NCBI GenBank assembly: GCA_021295835.1
Contig: JAGWBP010000003.1
Location: 1,354 to 65,353 of the forward strand
Direction: 5' to 3'
Origin: Gemmatimonadota bacterium
Lineage (GTDB): Bacteria > Gemmatimonadota > Gemmatimonadetes > Longimicrobiales > Gaopeijiaceae
DNA length: 64,000 nt
Under the pieces are notes generated by a model. That model was given only the letters and a program-made list of their open reading frames with translations, had not been told where the DNA came from and ran no database searches. Position numbers and translations under genes: made by a program. How positions within the stretch are numbered: position 1 is the stretch's first letter; every line of letters starts with the position of its first letter. Shown here piece by piece: positions 44,757 through 55,146 of this stretch.

Positions 44757-46733
44757 ATGAACGAACCCGAAGGACTCCCCTCCGAGGCGCTCGGCGATCC
44801 GCCCGCCACTCCCGACGAAGGTGCAGCCCCCCACGAGTCGGAAGCTTCTGTCGTGCCCGGCGATCTCGGCGAGATCTCCCCCGAGCTTCATCACGACCCA
44901 TACGGCGAAGAGGTGCTCGACGTCTCGCGGGAGTCGTTCGAGGAGATGCTCAACGAGCACCGCACGATCAGCGGCGACATCGCCGAGGGGCAGATCGTCA
45001 AGGCCCGCGTGCTCAGCACCACCGACTCGGCGGTCATCCTGGAGTTCGGATTCAAGAGCGAGGGCACGGTTCCTCTCGATGAGTTCAAGGATCCCGAAGC
45101 GATCGTCCCCGGCCGCGAGGTGGAGGTACTCCTCGAGAGGCTAGAGGACGACGACGGGGTCGTGGTGCTCTCGAAGAAGAAGGCCGACTTCCTGCGCGTC
45201 TGGGAGCTGATCAAGGAGGCCCACGAGAACGACCGCCCCGTCAAGGGCACCCTGACCCGCAAGATCAAGGGCGGCGTCACCGTTGACATCATGGGTGTGG
45301 ACGCCTTCCTCCCCGGATCCCAGATCGCGCTCAGGCGCGTGCCCAACATCGGGGGTCTGATCGGCGAAATCTACGACCTCCTGATCATCAAGCTCAACAA
45401 GCGCCGCCGCAACATCGTGGTGTCGCGTCGCGTCATCCTGGAGCGGGACCGGAAGAGGCAACGCTCCACCCTCGTCAAGGAGCTTCTCGCCGGGCAGGTC
45501 CGCGAGGGCGTGGTCAAGAACATCACCGACTTCGGGGCCTTCATCGACCTCGGCGGACTCGACGGACTCCTCCACATCACCGACATGTCGTGGGGTCGCG
45601 TCAACCATCCGAGCCAGGTGGTCGTGATCGGCAGCCACATCGACGTCAAGGTCCTCGACGTGGACTGGGACCGCGAGCGCATCTCGCTCGGTCTCAAGCA
45701 GCTCCTGCCCTACCCGTGGACCGACATCGAGTACCGCTATCCGGTGGGTACGCGTGTGCGCGGAAAGGTCGTCTCGATCACCAACTACGGAGCCTTTGTG
45801 GAGCTGCAGGAGGGAGTCGAGGGGCTGGTCCACATCTCGGAGATGTCGTGGACGCGCAACGTGCGCCACCCGTCCAAGCTGGTGGCGGTGGGCGACGAGA
45901 TCGAGGTGGTGGTTCTCAAGGTCGATCCCAGCGTGGAGAAGATCTCGCTCGGCATGAAGCAGATCGAGGTGGATCCGTGGCTGGCACTGCCGCTGCAGTA
46001 CCCGGCCGGAACCAGCCTGACGGGAACGGTGCGGAGCCTCACGACCTTCGGCGCCTTCGTCGAGATCGAGCCCGGGATCGACGGCCTGGTGCATGTCTCG
46101 GACATGAGCTGGACGCGGCGCGTGGAGCACCCCTCCGAGATTGTCGCCAAGGGCGAGCAGGTCGAGGTCACGGTCCTCGATGTGGACGCCGACAACCAGC
46201 GCATCTCGCTCGGCATCAAGCAACTGCAGGAGGATCCATGGCCGGTGCTGGTGGCGCGCTATGCCAAGGACACCGAGGTCGAGGGCCAGGTATCGCGCGT
46301 ACAGGACAAGGGCCTGGTGGTTGACTTGGGCGAGGGCGTCGAGGGATTCGTCCCGGGTTCGCACTCGGGCGTCCCCGCCGAGGCTCTGGAGGACCACTAC
46401 GAGCCGGGCGTGGAACTATCGCTGAGGGTCATCTCGTCCGATGTAGGCGAACGGCGAATCGTGCTCGAGGTGCTGGAGGTGCCGGAGCGGATGCAGGAAG
46501 GAGAGGCCGACGGTGAGCCCGATTCGGAGACCGAGCCCGATTCGGAGACCGAGCCCGATTCGGAGACCGATGGGTCCGATGGATCCGACGGTGCCGGTGA
46601 GCCCGATTCGGAGGCCTATGGTCCCGATGGATCCGACGGTGCCGAAGATCCCGTCGATGGCGGGGATGCGGACGATGGCGGGGAGAGGTCTGCCGAGACC
46701 GATTCGGGAGACGCGGACGAAGGGGGGGGATGA
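44757..46733 (+). CDS. rpsA: 30S ribosomal protein S1
   Basis: S1 helps ribosomes bind mRNA. The 658 residues contain six S1 RNA-binding motifs (about 85-150, 170-235, 250-325, 340-410, 425-495 and 510-580), with patterns such as VKNITDFGAFIDLGGLDGLL and GLVHISEMSW. The first two are less typical, as usual for S1, since they bind the ribosome. The tail is very acidic, with EPDSET repeats encoded by three 18-bp units at 46515-46568. The ATG at 44757 gives a short acidic N-terminus; ATG 44706 is another possible start. Its stop overlaps the start of the following binding-protein gene by 4 bases. Confidence 0.94.
   Translation: MNEPEGLPSEALGDPPATPDEGAAPHESEASVVPGDLGEISPELHHDPYGEEVLDVSRESFEEMLNEHRTISGDIAEGQIVKARVLSTTDSAVILEFGFKSEGTVPLDEFKDPEAIVPGREVEVLLERLEDDDGVVVLSKKKADFLRVWELIKEAHENDRPVKGTLTRKIKGGVTVDIMGVDAFLPGSQIALRRVPNIGGLIGEIYDLLIIKLNKRRRNIVVSRRVILERDRKRQRSTLVKELLAGQVREGVVKNITDFGAFIDLGGLDGLLHITDMSWGRVNHPSQVVVIGSHIDVKVLDVDWDRERISLGLKQLLPYPWTDIEYRYPVGTRVRGKVVSITNYGAFVELQEGVEGLVHISEMSWTRNVRHPSKLVAVGDEIEVVVLKVDPSVEKISLGMKQIEVDPWLALPLQYPAGTSLTGTVRSLTTFGAFVEIEPGIDGLVHVSDMSWTRRVEHPSEIVAKGEQVEVTVLDVDADNQRISLGIKQLQEDPWPVLVARYAKDTEVEGQVSRVQDKGLVVDLGEGVEGFVPGSHSGVPAEALEDHYEPGVELSLRVISSDVGERRIVLEVLEVPERMQEGEADGEPDSETEPDSETEPDSETDGSDGSDGAGEPDSEAYGPDGSDGAEDPVDGGDADDGGERSAETDSGDADEGGG
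46515..46568. repeat. Three 18-bp tandem repeats in the rpsA tail
   Basis: GAGCCCGATTCGGAGACC is repeated three times without a break, coding for EPDSET. Related Asp/Ser-rich words (GATGGATCCGACGGTGCC) recur twice further on. Copy number may vary between strains without a frame change. Confidence 0.85.
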
Positions 46734-48076
46734 GCCCAACGGGTCCGACGATGAAGCTGGGGAGTTGGCCGAGGCATCTGATTCTGCCGACCTTCGCCCC
46801 TGCTTCGGCGGCCCTCGCGCTGGCGTCGCTCTGCGCCTCGCTGGGGTGCGGTGCGCTGCGGGGAGGGTGTGGACAGGACAGCATCGATGGCGTCCTCGGC
46901 GGGGTGGACGGCAACCCGATGGCGCTCCCGGCCGGTGATTCGGTGGTGGACCCCTTCGGGGGGAGAGGCAGCGGTCCCGGGTCCCGGGTCCCCACCGTGG
47001 GCGCGGTCCTGCCCTTGGAGGGCTCGCCCTCGATGCGCGAACGCGCGCGCCTCTTCGGCGAGGGCCTGGAGGTGGGAGTCGAGCTCGCGCGTGCCCGTGG
47101 GGTCGAGCTGGAGCTGGTCGTCGAGGACAACCGGGGGACCTCGTCGGGGAGCGTTCGCGCCGCGGCCACCCTGGCCGACAGAGGCGTTCTTGCGGTCCTG
47201 GGTCCGCTCGATGCCGGTAACCTGCGCGCGGCCGTCGGGGCCGTGCCCGACTATCTCCCCTTCTTTTCGCCTACCGCCGGGCATCTCCCCGAGGCGCGCC
47301 GCGGGGTCTACAGCCTGGCCGCGGGCGACGCCGAGGCCGGCCGTGCGCTCGCAGCCACGCTCTGGGAGCTGGGGCACCGGGCCGCGGTCGTGATCCACCC
47401 CAGCCGCGCACGCGAGCGGATCGAGGTAGAGGCCTTTCGGAGTACCTTCGAGTCGTTCGGTGGCACAGTGCGGCGGCGCATCGAGTACTCGCCGGGCACC
47501 ACCACCTTCGAGGCGCAGCTCCTGGAGGCGAAGTCCCTCGCGCCGTCTCTGCTGGTCGTCGCCGCGCCCGCAGACGACATCCGCCTACTCGCGCCGCAGA
47601 TCGCCTTCTTTGGGCTGGACGAGCTGGGCCTCCAGGTGGCGGGGACCATCGGGTGGAGTGCCCCGTCGGTGCTGGAGGGGTTGCCGACCAGGCACACCGA
47701 GGGTGTCGTCGCCCTCAGCACCGTGTCCCCCGGGGGGTGCCATGAGCCGCCCTCGGAGTTTGTGACCGCCTACGAGTCGCACTTCAGGAGAACGCTCCGC
47801 AGCGACATCCCGGCGAAGGGCTACGACCTGCTGACGATAGTGCTCTTCGCCCACGCGGCGGGAGCGTCCCGCGCGGCCGAGGTGCAGTCCCGGCTGGAGC
47901 TGATCGACGAAGTGCCCGGGGTCGGCGCCACCTACACCTTCTCCGGCGGCCAACTGAGTCGGCGCTACCACCCGGTCCGGATCGAGGGCGGGGAGCTCCG
48001 CCCACTTGGACGGGCGCCCCCAGCTTGCACGCGGCCGTCGGTCGAGCCGCCTCCCGACTCCGGGAGCTCCCGCTGA
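46730..48076 (+). CDS. Periplasmic binding protein, type 1 (LivJ/LpoA-like), probable lipoprotein
   Basis: The 448 residues have a signal region ([19 protein letters not shown]) with a possible lipobox. The two-lobed type 1 periplasmic-binding fold follows, starting [20 protein letters not shown] and continuing with [17 protein letters not shown] and [15 protein letters not shown]. It belongs to the branched-chain amino acid receptor / penicillin-binding-protein activator group. No ABC transporter genes are beside it, so an activator or sensor role is as likely as transport. ATG 46730 overlaps the rpsA stop; ATG 46751 is an alternative. It overlaps the open frame of the next gene. Confidence 0.8.
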   Translation: MSPTGPTMKLGSWPRHLILPTFAPASAALALASLCASLGCGALRGGCGQDSIDGVLGGVDGNPMALPAGDSVVDPFGGRGSGPGSRVPTVGAVLPLEGSPSMRERARLFGEGLEVGVELARARGVELELVVEDNRGTSSGSVRAAATLADRGVLAVLGPLDAGNLRAAVGAVPDYLPFFSPTAGHLPEARRGVYSLAAGDAEAGRALAATLWELGHRAAVVIHPSRARERIEVEAFRSTFESFGGTVRRRIEYSPGTTTFEAQLLEAKSLAPSLLVVAAPADDIRLLAPQIAFFGLDELGLQVAGTIGWSAPSVLEGLPTRHTEGVVALSTVSPGGCHEPPSEFVTAYESHFRRTLRSDIPAKGYDLLTIVLFAHAAGASRAAEVQSRLELIDEVPGVGATYTFSGGQLSRRYHPVRIEGGELRPLGRAPPACTRPSVEPPPDSGSSR

Positions 48077-48102
48077 AGGAGGACGGCGGAGCCAAGGGCG
48101 CG

Positions 48103-49647
48103 ATGGGGGCTGCGCTGGATCGCCTCGCCGAGATGGGCCGGAGCGCAACCCAGGGGGGCGGCGAGGCTCGTCAGCGCGCCCAGCGGAAGCGGGGCAAGCT
48201 CCTGGCCCGAGAGCGCCTCGACCTACTCCTCGACCCCGACTCGTTCGTCGAGCTGGACCGCTTCGTCACCCACCGCGCGACCGACTTCGGGCTCGACCGG
48301 AAGAAGTTCCTGGGAGACGGTGTGGTCACCGGATACGGCACCATCTCGGGCCGCCTCGTCTACGTCTTCTCGCAGGACTTCACCGTCCACGGCGGCTCGC
48401 TGAGCGAGGCCCACGCCGAGAAGATCGTCAAGGTCCAGGAGATGGCGCTCCGGAGCGGCGCTCCGATAGTCGGCCTGAACGACTCCGGGGGCGCGCGCAT
48501 CCAGGAGGGCGTGGTGTCGCTCGGGGGGTACGCCGACATCTTCCTGAGGAACACCCTGGCCTCGGGCGTCGTGCCCCAGGTCAGCGTCATCCTGGGCCCG
48601 TGCGCCGGGGGTGCCGTCTACTCGCCGGCGATCACCGACTTCGTCTACATGGTGCGCGGCACGAGCTTCATGTTCGTCACCGGGCCCGACGTGGTGAAGA
48701 TGGTCACCCAGGAGGAGGTCGACATGGAGGGGCTCGGAGGCGCGGATGTGCACGCCGAGCGGTCTGGCGTCGCCCACTTCGCCGCCGACTCGGAGGCTGA
48801 GGCGCTCCAGTCGGTGCGCGACCTCTTCCGCTACGTCCCTCAGAACAACGCCGAGCGCCCGCCGCGCGGGGCGGGACAAGACGCGCACGACCGCCGGAGC
48901 GAGAGGCTGCTCGATCTGCTTCCCGACAGCCCCAACCGCCCCTACGACATGGCGGAGGTCATCGGCGAGGTGGTAGACGACGGCGGCTTCCACGAGGTGC
49001 ATGCCGGCTTTGCCCGCAACCTTCTGACCGGCTTCGCGCACGTGGGCGGACACTCGGTGGGGGTCGTCGCCAACCAGCCGAATGTGCTTGCGGGTGTGCT
49101 CGACATCGACGCCTCCGACAAGGGCGCCCGCTTCGTCCGGTTCTGCGACGCCTTCAACATCCCGCTTGTGGTCTTCGAGGACGTCCCCGGCTTCCTTCCG
49201 GGGGTCGGTCAGGAGCACGGCGGGATCATCAGGCACGGTGCCAAGCTCCTCTACGCCTTTGCGGAGGCGACCGTGCCCAAGGTCACCGTGATCACGCGCA
49301 AGGCGTACGGCGGGGCCTACGACGTCATGAGCTCGAAGCACATCCGTGGAGACGTCAACCTCGCATGGCCCACCGCCGAGATCGCGGTGATGGGCCCCAA
49401 GGGCGCCGTCGAGATCCTCTTCCGCAAGCAGATCGCCGCTGCGGACGATCCCGAGTCGGAGACCGAGGCGCGCATGGCCGAGTACCGCCAGAAGTTCGCG
49501 CACCCCTACGTTGCCGCGGCTCGGGGGTATGTGGACGATGTCATCGATCCCCGCGACACGCGCCCGAGGCTTGTGAGCGCACTCGACATGCTGGCCCCGA
49601 AGCGCGATTCCAACCCGCCTAGGAAGCACGGTAACATACCGCTCTGA
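48103..49647 (+). CDS. Acyl-CoA carboxylase carboxyltransferase subunit
   Basis: The 514-residue protein is the beta (carboxyltransferase) subunit of a biotin-dependent acyl-CoA carboxylase, most like propionyl-CoA carboxylase, which makes methylmalonyl-CoA. Characteristic parts are [20 protein letters not shown], the N-half oxyanion region [29 protein letters not shown], and the C-half motif [20 protein letters not shown] with [10 protein letters not shown]. The length fits. The biotin carboxylase partner is not in this window. The start is uncertain: ATG 48103 fits the family N-terminus, while TTG 48025 would add 26 residues and overlap the previous gene. Confidence 0.92.
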   Translation: MGAALDRLAEMGRSATQGGGEARQRAQRKRGKLLARERLDLLLDPDSFVELDRFVTHRATDFGLDRKKFLGDGVVTGYGTISGRLVYVFSQDFTVHGGSLSEAHAEKIVKVQEMALRSGAPIVGLNDSGGARIQEGVVSLGGYADIFLRNTLASGVVPQVSVILGPCAGGAVYSPAITDFVYMVRGTSFMFVTGPDVVKMVTQEEVDMEGLGGADVHAERSGVAHFAADSEAEALQSVRDLFRYVPQNNAERPPRGAGQDAHDRRSERLLDLLPDSPNRPYDMAEVIGEVVDDGGFHEVHAGFARNLLTGFAHVGGHSVGVVANQPNVLAGVLDIDASDKGARFVRFCDAFNIPLVVFEDVPGFLPGVGQEHGGIIRHGAKLLYAFAEATVPKVTVITRKAYGGAYDVMSSKHIRGDVNLAWPTAEIAVMGPKGAVEILFRKQIAAADDPESETEARMAEYRQKFAHPYVAAARGYVDDVIDPRDTRPRLVSALDMLAPKRDSNPPRKHGNIPL

Positions 49648-49662
49648 GTCGCCCGCCCTAGG

Positions 49663-49937
49663 AGCGCCGGGCTGCCTCTGTACGCGATCAACCCCTACCA
49701 GCTTCGCAGCTTCGCCCGCTCGCGAGGATCCCGCGCCAAGACCGACGCCGTCGATGCCCAGACGCTGGCGACCATGGTGGACGCGTTCGCCGACCTGCGC
49801 CCGACCGCAGCGGAGTCCCGCAGCGACCGCGACCTCGCCGAACCCACATGCCCGAGCTCGGCTCGCTCACCGGCCCCTGCGGGTTGCGAGGGGTCCCCAG
49901 CCCTCCATACTGCCCTCGGCTCGGCACTTCATGAATG
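49663..49937 (+). pseudogene. IS110-family transposase relic with conserved terminal block
   Basis: Bases 49669-49845 encode part of the RuvC-like DEDD domain of an IS110 transposase, with LYAINPYQLRSFARSRGSRA and KTDAVDAQTLA. After a deletion and a frame change, MPELGSLTG (about 49849-49875) matches the later LPELG motif of the same family. No start, no middle and no C-terminal Transposase_20 domain remain. It is followed by a 58-base block at 49880-49937 that also occurs at 36543-36601. The element is dead. It seems to have cut off the 5' end of the LRR-protease gene. Confidence 0.65.
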
Positions 49938-51461
49938 AATGTCCCATCCCACTTCCGAGCGGAAGGATATCGGATCATGTCAGTGTCGGGCTCGCTTCTT
50001 CGTCGCCTAGGTGCGGTACACGCCACGTTGCTCGTCCTTGCGGCCGGGCGGGTCGAGTCGGTCGGCAACGGCAGCGCGACGATCACGGCGACATCGGGTT
50101 CGGTGTCGGCAGATTTGGCGGTCCGCGTGGCCCAGGTGCCAGCGTCGGTCGAGCTGTCTCCGGACTCGCTGGCCTTCGGGGCCATCGGGGACACGGCAAC
50201 CGTGGTGGTGGCGGTCTCGGACGGGAACGGCCACGAGATCAGGGACGCCGCAGTGACATGGTCCAGCGACAACATCGCGGTGGCGGCGGTGGACGACGAT
50301 GGCGTGGTGAGGGCGACCGGAAACGGTGCCACATTCGTGCGTGCCCGGTCCGGCGCCGCAGAGGGTTCGGCATGGGTGAGCGTGGTGCCCGTGGACCGTC
50401 ATGTGTTGATCCGGCTCTACGAGGCGACGAGCGGTCCGGAGTGGACCCACAATGAGAACTGGCTGACGGCGGAGCCGATGAGAGACTGGCACGGCGTCAG
50501 GGTGGACTCGGGGGGGCGAGTGACCGAGTTGGACCTCGGCGATAATGGCCTGGCGGGCGAGATCCCGCCGGAGCTGGGGCAACTCGGCAATTTGCAACGG
50601 CTGGACCTCCGCAACAACTACCTAACGGGCGAGATCCCTCCGGAGCTGGGGCAACTCGCCAACTTGCAATTGCTGAACCTCCGCAACAACGCCCTAACGG
50701 GACCGATCCCTCCGGAGCTGGGACAACTCGCCAACTTGCAACGGCTGTACCTCAACGATAATGAGCTGACGGGACCGATCCCTCTGGAGCTGGGGCAGCT
50801 CGGCAACTTGCAACAGGTGGACCTCCGCAACAACTACCTAACGGGTCCGATTCCGCCGGGGCTGGGGCAACTCGCCAAACTGGAATCGCTGTACCTCAAC
50901 CCCAACGACGGATTGTGCGTGCCCGGAACCCGAGCGTTCTCCTGGGCCGACACATTGGCCGTGGCGGATTTTTCCTGGTGCAACGAAGCCGACATCGGAG
51001 CCCTCGAGATCTTCCACGAATCGGCGGGCGGGGGTGGATGGCGGCACGACGACAGGTGGTTGGGCAGCGCCGTGCTTGACGACTGGTACGGCGTCGCCGC
51101 CGAAGCGGAGCGCGGCCGCGTCACCCGGCTGGAGCTGGGCTCCAACGATCTCGACGGCGGTCTCTCGGCCGGCGTGGGTGAGCTGGCCGAGCTACGAACG
51201 CTGAAGTTGAACTCGAATCTGGATCTTGGCGGGCGGCTGCCTATATCGCTCGCACGCCTGTCGCAACTCGATACCCTGTGGTATGACGGAACGGGGCTCT
51301 GCACGCCGACCGACACCGAATTCTTGCAGTGGCTCCGCGAGCTCGACAGCCATGTCGGCTCGGGTACCGACTGCGGTGCCCTCACACCGACCGCGACGTG
51401 CTCGTCGAGTTGTACCGGGCCACCGGCGGACCGTCCTGGAATGCGAGTACGAACTGGCTGA
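49935..51461 (+). pseudogene. LRR-metzincin protein, part 1: BIG2 domain and leucine-rich repeats
   Basis: From ATG 49935 the frame encodes the tail of one BIG2-type Ig domain, a full second one (VELSPDSLAFGAIGDTATVV), a repeat cap (LIRLYEATSGPEWTHNENWL), and five 24-residue leucine-rich repeats of the GEIPPELGQLxNLQ type (about bases 50550-50910). A second cap and repeat set follow. No signal peptide remains and the first Ig domain is cut, so the true 5' end is lost, probably through the IS110 relic. Similarity in this frame stops near 51385 and continues in frame 2. This is one broken gene with the next two entries. Confidence 0.7.
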
Positions 51462-52719
51462 CGGATAAGCCGTTGAACGACTGGCACGGCGTCAGGGTGG
51501 ACGCGGGGGGGGGGCACGTGACCGAGTTGGGGCTCGGCAACAACGCCCTGACGGGACCGATCCCGCCGGAGCTGGGGAGCCTCGACAGCTTGGAGAGTCT
51601 GTACCTCTACGACAACGCCCTGACGGGACCGATCCCTCCGGAGCTGGGGAACCTAGACCGCTTGCGGGATCTGAGACTCAACTACAACGCCCTGACGGGT
51701 CCGATTCCGCTTTCGCAATGCGCCCCTGCCGCGGCATACCTGACGCAGGCCGTTCAGTCCCGCGAACACCCGGTTCCGCTGGTCGCGCGCGAGGATGCCC
51801 TGCTGCGAGCCTTCGTGACGGCGGCGAACCCCGGCGGCCACACGATGCCCCGCGTCGTCGCGCGGCTCTACCGCGACGGCGACGAGGTGTACGAGGCGGA
51901 CATTCCGGCCGGCTCGAACCCGCTACCGGATTCGATAGACGAGAGCATCCTGAAGGCGTCGGCCAACGCGGTGATTCCGGGCAGGGTGGTGCGGCCGGGG
52001 CTGGAGCTGGTCGTCGAGGTTGATCCCGACGGTACGCTGCACGACTCGGTGGGCGTGACGAGGCGGATTCCTGCCGACGGACGCCTGGCGATCGAGGTCC
52101 TGGAGGCTCCGCGTTTCGACCTGACCCTGATTCCGTTCCTGTACGAGCCCGATCCCGACTCGTCGATCATCGGGAGGGTCGGGGAGATGGCCGCCGACGA
52201 AGACGACCACGACCTGCTCCAGCAGACCGCCTACCTGCTCGGGGTCGAGGAGATGGACGTGACGGACCATTCGCCCGTGGAAGTCTCGTCGCGAAGTGCG
52301 TCCCGAGTGCTCTCCGAGACCGAGGCGATCCGGGCCCTGGAAGGCGGGACCGGGCACTGGATGGGGATGATGCCCTGGTTCTCGGATGTGGGCGGGGTCG
52401 CCTACCTTCCGGGCTGGACCTCGGCTTCAAGGCCGTATTCGGCTGTCATCGTCCACGAGCTCGGCCACAATTTCAGCCTCCCGCACGCGCCGTGCGGCGG
52501 CGCGCCTGGCCCCGACCCCGACTTCCCCGACCCGCGCGGCCGCATCGGCGCCTGGGGGTACGCGCTCGACACGGTTGTGAGAAGCCCGTCCGGGAGGTAT
52601 TTCCGCAAGGGAGAGCTCGTGCGGCCCTCGGTACCGGACCTGATGTCCTACTGCTACAACCCGGAGTGGATCAGCGACTACTTCTTCGCGAAGGCTCACC
52701 GGTACCGCGTCGACACCGA

Positions 52720-52728
52720 GGGGGGGGG
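52720..52728 (+). repeat. Run of nine G at the second frameshift
   Basis: A homopolymer of nine G lies exactly where the protease coding sequence changes frame. With eight G the protease domain would read on into the C-terminal domain. Such a tract could be a slipped-strand phase-variation switch, a fixed mutation, or a sequencing error. Confidence 0.7.
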
Positions 52729-52730
52729 AA

Positions 52731-53168
52731 GTGGGGGACGAGCCCCCGGCCCCTCCGGAGCGCTCGCTGCTCCTGTGGGGCGGCGTCGACTCGACCGGGA
52801 CGCTGCACCTGGAGCCCGCATTCGTCGTCGTCGCTCCTCCCGCGCTCCCCGAGGCCGCCGGCGACCATGTGATCGAGGGCCGGATCGCCGACGCGAGAGA
52901 GGGTGCCGGAGGGTTCGCATTCGTGCTTCCGGTCCGTCCGGAGTGGGGGGGACAACTGGCTGGGATCACGCTGACGGGGCCGGGAGGTGCGGAAGAGGCG
53001 GTGACGCTGGACCGCGCCCCCGATGCGCCCATGGCGATCCACCGGGACCGGCGAACCGGCGAGGTGCGGGCGATACTCAGGGGCGAGCGGGCACTGGGCG
53101 GCGCCCCTGCAGGAACGGAGGTGCTGCGCAGCCGGGGGATACCCGGTCCGGAGGCCTGGCGGCGATGA
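52731..53168 (+). pseudogene. LRR-metzincin protein, part 3: C-terminal domain
   Basis: The frame encodes about 145 residues that continue the protease protein: PPAPPERSLLLWGGVDSTGT, LEPAFVVVAPPALPEAAGDH, then VLPVRPEWGGQLAGITLTGP. It is a beta-rich domain common at the end of such LRR-protease proteins. The GGGVDSTG start has no signal or start site of its own. Confidence 0.6.
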
Positions 53169-53340
53169 CGGATCGGCAGCGGGCCCCGGCCCTGTCGTCC
53201 ACGTCGCTCATGGTGGCAATACCTGGGGCAACCTGATAGCTTGCCCTACCGATCGACAATGCCCAGCGGCTGGCCGGTGTGCCGCATTCACTCAATCGGG
53301 CGGCTCCGGGCGGTCGCCGCAGCCCAATGGCGAGGGTCAG

Positions 53341-53544
53341 ATGAATACGGTGGATGAGAACGGCTTCACCGAGTGCCGCAAGTGCGGTGACGGCGTACTC
53401 CTGCCCATGTCCGACTATGGGCGCGACGGCGCGCCGATTCGGTACAAGGCGTGGGTCTGCTCGAATCCGGATTGCGGGTTCAACATCCGCATCGACAACG
53501 GCGAGATCACCTTCGGACGGTCGATCGGACAGAGCTACAAGTAG
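53341..53544 (+). CDS. Small zinc-ribbon protein, 67 aa
   Basis: The protein holds two Cys pairs, CRKC and CSNPDC, about 30 residues apart, the spacing of a zinc ribbon (FTECRKCGDGVLLPMSDYG and YKAWVCSNPDCGFNIRID). It resembles small proteins of unknown function with rubredoxin-like or ribbon folds. ATG 53341 is the first start in frame after the preceding gene. It lies 59 bp before nnrD and may be part of that operon. Confidence 0.7.
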   Translation: MNTVDENGFTECRKCGDGVLLPMSDYGRDGAPIRYKAWVCSNPDCGFNIRIDNGEITFGRSIGQSYK

Positions 53545-53603
53545 CCGTGGGCTCGGGTAGCGCCGTGGGAGGAGTGCCTGCGGGGTGCTATGGAAGGGCC
53601 GCC

Positions 53604-55139
53604 GTGCTGGCCCCGACGGCCGAGCAGGCCGCAGCCCTCGACCACGACGCGACCTCCCGGCGCGGCGTGCCTCAGCCGGCTCTGATGGAGAATGCGGGGC
53701 GGCAGGCCGCGCTCCTCGTCGGGTGCCTCTTTCCCAGGGGCCGGGTGGTGGGGCTCGTCGGGGCGGGGAACAACGGGGGCGACGCGCTGGTTGCGCTGAG
53801 GACCTTGGCGGCGTGGGGCAGGGAGGTGGCCGCGCTCCTGGTGGGAAGGCGGTCCGCTGGCGAGGGGGTGCTTCACGGGTGGGAGATCGAGCGCCTTGCC
53901 CTCGGTAGTGGAAACGCGGACGTCCCGAGCGTTGCAGCGATCCTCGCCGGCGCAGGGGTGCTCCTCGACGGTCTGCTGGGGACGGGTGCCAGGGGCGCGC
54001 CCAGGGACGACTACGCCGAGCTCATTCGCGCAGCCAACGGCTCGGCCGCCGCCCGGGTATCGCTGGACGCACCCTCTGGAGTCGACTGCACGAGCGGCGG
54101 CGTACCCGGCGAATCGGTGAAGGCCGACGTCACCGTGGCCTTCGGCTGGCCGAAGCTCGGCACGCTGCTGCACCCGGCGCGGGAGCGGTGCGGAAGGATC
54201 GTGGCGGTGGAGATCGGTTTTCCCCCAGGTGGTGGGGAGGGGTGGGCGCGGGTCGTCACACCGGGGTGGGCCTCTGCGCACTCGCCCCGGCGAAGCGCCG
54301 ATACCCACAAGAACGAGGTCGGTGCGCTCGCCCTGGTCGCCGGAGCGAAGATGCCGGGAGCGGCGGTCTTGGCAGCGCGCTCGGCTTATCGGTGCGGCGC
54401 GGGCCTTGTGCGGGTGTGCACCTCAAGGGAGAGCAGGAACATCGTGGCGAGCGTGCCCGAGGCCATCTTCGTGGACGCTGCGGACGATCGGGCGCTCCAG
54501 GACGCGGTGGAGAGGAGCGCCGCCCTGGCGATCGGGCCGGGCATCGGCACCGGGGGCCGGGCCAGACGCCAGCTCGAGGTGGCGCTCGGCGGACGCGTAG
54601 CGCGTCCGGCTGCGATCGACGCCGATGCCCTCACGCTGCTGGCCGAAGGCGGCCGGTTCGCCGCCTCCCACCTTGCCGGATGCGTCGTCACCCCCCATCC
54701 AGGCGAGATGGCCCGCCTGCTGGGTCGCCCGGTCGCCGAGATCCAGAGCGACCGAGTCGCGGCTGCCACTGGTTTCGCTCGCTCCCAGGGAGTCGCGACC
54801 CTCCTCAAGGGGACGCCGTCGATCGTGGCGGGCCCGGAGGGCGAGGTGCTGATCGCCGCTCACGAGCAGCCCTCGGCGCTGGCGGTGGCAGGGATGGGGG
54901 ATGTGCTGACCGGTGCCGTCGGGTCGTTCCTGGCGCAGGGGGTGGCCCCGGTGACGGCCGCCGGCCTGGCGCTTCATCTGACCGGCACCGAGGCGACGCG
55001 CGATGGTCTGGGCTCGGCGCTCACGCCCTCCGACGCCATCGAGGCGATTCCCCGGGCTCTGGCCGCCCGCGGCCCGGGGGCCACCGATCTGCCCTTCCCC
55101 TTCGTCACCTTCGACCAGCGACCCTCTCGCCACCACTGA
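53604..55139 (+). CDS. nnrD: Bifunctional NAD(P)H-hydrate epimerase / dehydratase
   Basis: The enzyme repairs hydrated NADH and NADPH. The 511 residues have an N-terminal epimerase (about 1-205; GNNGGDALVALRTLAAWG and SLDAPSGVD) and a C-terminal ADP-dependent dehydratase (about 230-495; VAGAKMPGAAVLAARSAYRC, TPHPGEMARLLG, and the nucleotide motif AVAGMGDVLTGAVGSFLAQG, where the usual GTGD reads GMGD). The GTG at 53604 is chosen because GGAAGG lies 6 bases before it and the family similarity begins there (VLAPTAEQAAALD); GTG codons at 53547-53574 are in frame upstream. The next gene starts 7 bp after the stop. Confidence 0.93.
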   Translation: MLAPTAEQAAALDHDATSRRGVPQPALMENAGRQAALLVGCLFPRGRVVGLVGAGNNGGDALVALRTLAAWGREVAALLVGRRSAGEGVLHGWEIERLALGSGNADVPSVAAILAGAGVLLDGLLGTGARGAPRDDYAELIRAANGSAAARVSLDAPSGVDCTSGGVPGESVKADVTVAFGWPKLGTLLHPARERCGRIVAVEIGFPPGGGEGWARVVTPGWASAHSPRRSADTHKNEVGALALVAGAKMPGAAVLAARSAYRCGAGLVRVCTSRESRNIVASVPEAIFVDAADDRALQDAVERSAALAIGPGIGTGGRARRQLEVALGGRVARPAAIDADALTLLAEGGRFAASHLAGCVVTPHPGEMARLLGRPVAEIQSDRVAAATGFARSQGVATLLKGTPSIVAGPEGEVLIAAHEQPSALAVAGMGDVLTGAVGSFLAQGVAPVTAAGLALHLTGTEATRDGLGSALTPSDAIEAIPRALAARGPGATDLPFPFVTFDQRPSRHH

Positions 55140-55146
55140 AGGGCCC

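Larger units (their letters stand above)
51329..53236 (+). pseudogene. LRR-metzincin protein, part 2: repeats and protease domain
   Basis: The recognisable part runs from about 51386 (DRDVLVELYRATGGPSWNAS) to the G run at 52720. It has another repeat cap, two or three leucine-rich repeats, an Ig-like linker, and a zinc protease with HELGHNFSLPH (bases 52453-52485) and a Met-turn in PDLMSYCYN (near 52642), so a metzincin. It has no start of its own. Beyond 52728 this frame becomes Arg-rich nonsense, while the true sequence goes on in frame 3. It would act outside the cell if it were expressed whole. Confidence 0.7.

Noticed and set aside
48025..48102. TTG start for the carboxyltransferase
   Set aside because: It would overlap the preceding gene; the added 26 residues are not family-like. 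Kept only as an alternative.
50550..50910. Regular 72-bp repeats that might be taken for a CRISPR array
   Set aside because: They are in-frame leucine-rich repeats of the LRR-protease gene; no spacers, and no cas genes in the window.
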